From: Ruminococcus sp.
GTDB lineage: Bacteria; Bacillota; Clostridia; Oscillospirales; Ruminococcaceae
Direction: 5' to 3'
Assembly (NCBI GenBank): GCA_003488415.1
Contig: DNLQ01000258.1
Location: 1-6,063 of the forward strand
DNA: 6,063 nucleotides
How positions within the stretch are numbered: the first letter of the stretch is position 1; each line of letters starts with the position of its first letter. The position numbers and the translations under genes were made by a program. Positions 5,773 through 6,063 of this stretch are shown here, piece by piece. A model generated the notes under the pieces. It ran no database searches and was not told where the DNA came from. It was given only the letters and a program-made list of their open reading frames with translations.

Positions 5773-6063
5773 TAACAAGGTAAAGATCATTTCCGTGCTT
5801 GCAGCAGTTTCACTGCTCACAGGCTGCGGTGCATTAAATACTCAGGGTACTGAGAAGAGCTCAGAAGTAGCGGCAGAGGTAAGCGTATCCGGAAACGCAG
5901 AGGAAACAAAGGATTGCTGTGAGGGCGATGACAAGGGCTGCTGTTCAGAGCCGGCAGATTGCTGCGGCGATTCAGCAGAGGCGGTTTTGAACTCAGGTGA
6001 AAAGTTCAGTCCGGAAAAGGCTGACATCAACATCGGCTACCTCAACTCCACAGCTCATCTTCT
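5768..6063 (+). CDS. Lipoprotein with three Cys-Cys pairs, probable ABC transporter substrate-binding protein (3' end outside window)
   Basis: The first 98 codons are present. Residues 1-20 form a lipoprotein signal peptide, basic at NNKVK, then hydrophobic, with lipobox LLTGC and the lipidated Cys20. A Ser/Glu/Ala-rich linker (21-48) is followed by an acidic segment with three Cys-Cys pairs at 50-51, 58-59 and 65-66. After a short spacer the sequence enters KADINIGYLNSTAHL, which resembles the first beta strand of the NitT/TauT/SsuA-type periplasmic-binding fold (pattern vnIGYlpstahl). That family captures sulfonates, taurine, nitrate, pyrimidine precursors and similar ligands for an ABC importer whose permease and ATPase genes would be expected downstream. 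The Cys-rich insert is not part of the usual fold and could bind metal or form disulfides. The substrate is unknown. The start is set by AAAGGTGAT (5755-5763). The family call is moderate because most of the domain lies outside the window. Confidence 0.82.
   Translation, partial: MNNKVKIISVLAAVSLLTGCGALNTQGTEKSSEVAAEVSVSGNAEETKDCCEGDDKGCCSEPADCCGDSAEAVLNSGEKFSPEKADINIGYLNSTAHL

Noticed and set aside
5620..6033. Minus-strand ORFs opposite the leader peptide and lipoprotein
   Set aside because: The + strand frame has a lipobox, good start signals and a binding-protein motif; the minus frames have none of these.

Overview
The window looks like chromosomal DNA of a gut or rumen Ruminococcus-like Firmicute (Oscillospiraceae). 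The evidence is a type I dockerin with two complete calcium loops, BspA-type leucine-rich repeats joined to a transglutaminase-like domain, strong AGGAGG ribosome binding sites, sigma-A-type promoters and short GC hairpin/T-tract terminators. All supported genes lie on the + strand. There is no rRNA, tRNA, CRISPR array or insertion sequence. The species is an inference; the sequence does not name one.

Layout. (1) Bases 2-127 are the Pro/Ala/Glu-rich C-terminal tail of a gene that starts outside the window, closed by a strong terminator (167-204). (2) Bases 205-759 are a long AT-rich gap holding a near-consensus promoter (502-530), a roughly 220-nt untranslated leader, a 12-bp palindrome and repeated TAACAY hexamers. 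(3) Bases 760-2247 encode a secreted LRR-transglutaminase-like protein transcribed alone and closed by a terminator (2260-2285). (4) Bases 2388-5524 form a three-gene overlapping operon: an ECF sigma factor, a single-pass membrane protein in the anti-sigma position, and a secreted dockerin protein. It ends at a terminator (5534-5560). (5) From 5609 a new unit starts. It has an extended -10 promoter with a palindrome in its spacer, a 16-codon leader ORF ending Arg-Cys-Cys-stop, a hairpin that places the Cys codons at its apex, and then a lipoprotein that runs off the right edge. The lipoprotein looks like an ABC transporter substrate-binding protein with three Cys-Cys pairs near its N-terminus.

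How the genes may work together. The sigma factor, membrane protein and dockerin protein are probably translationally coupled, which suggests a cell-surface sensing circuit that includes a cell-surface (cellulosome-type) protein. The LRR-transglutaminase protein is a separate secreted surface factor. The last unit is the best candidate for an undescribed system: a short Cys-codon leader peptide that could control a substrate-import operon in response to cysteine or charged tRNA-Cys. The leader ORF is directly visible; its regulatory role is inference.
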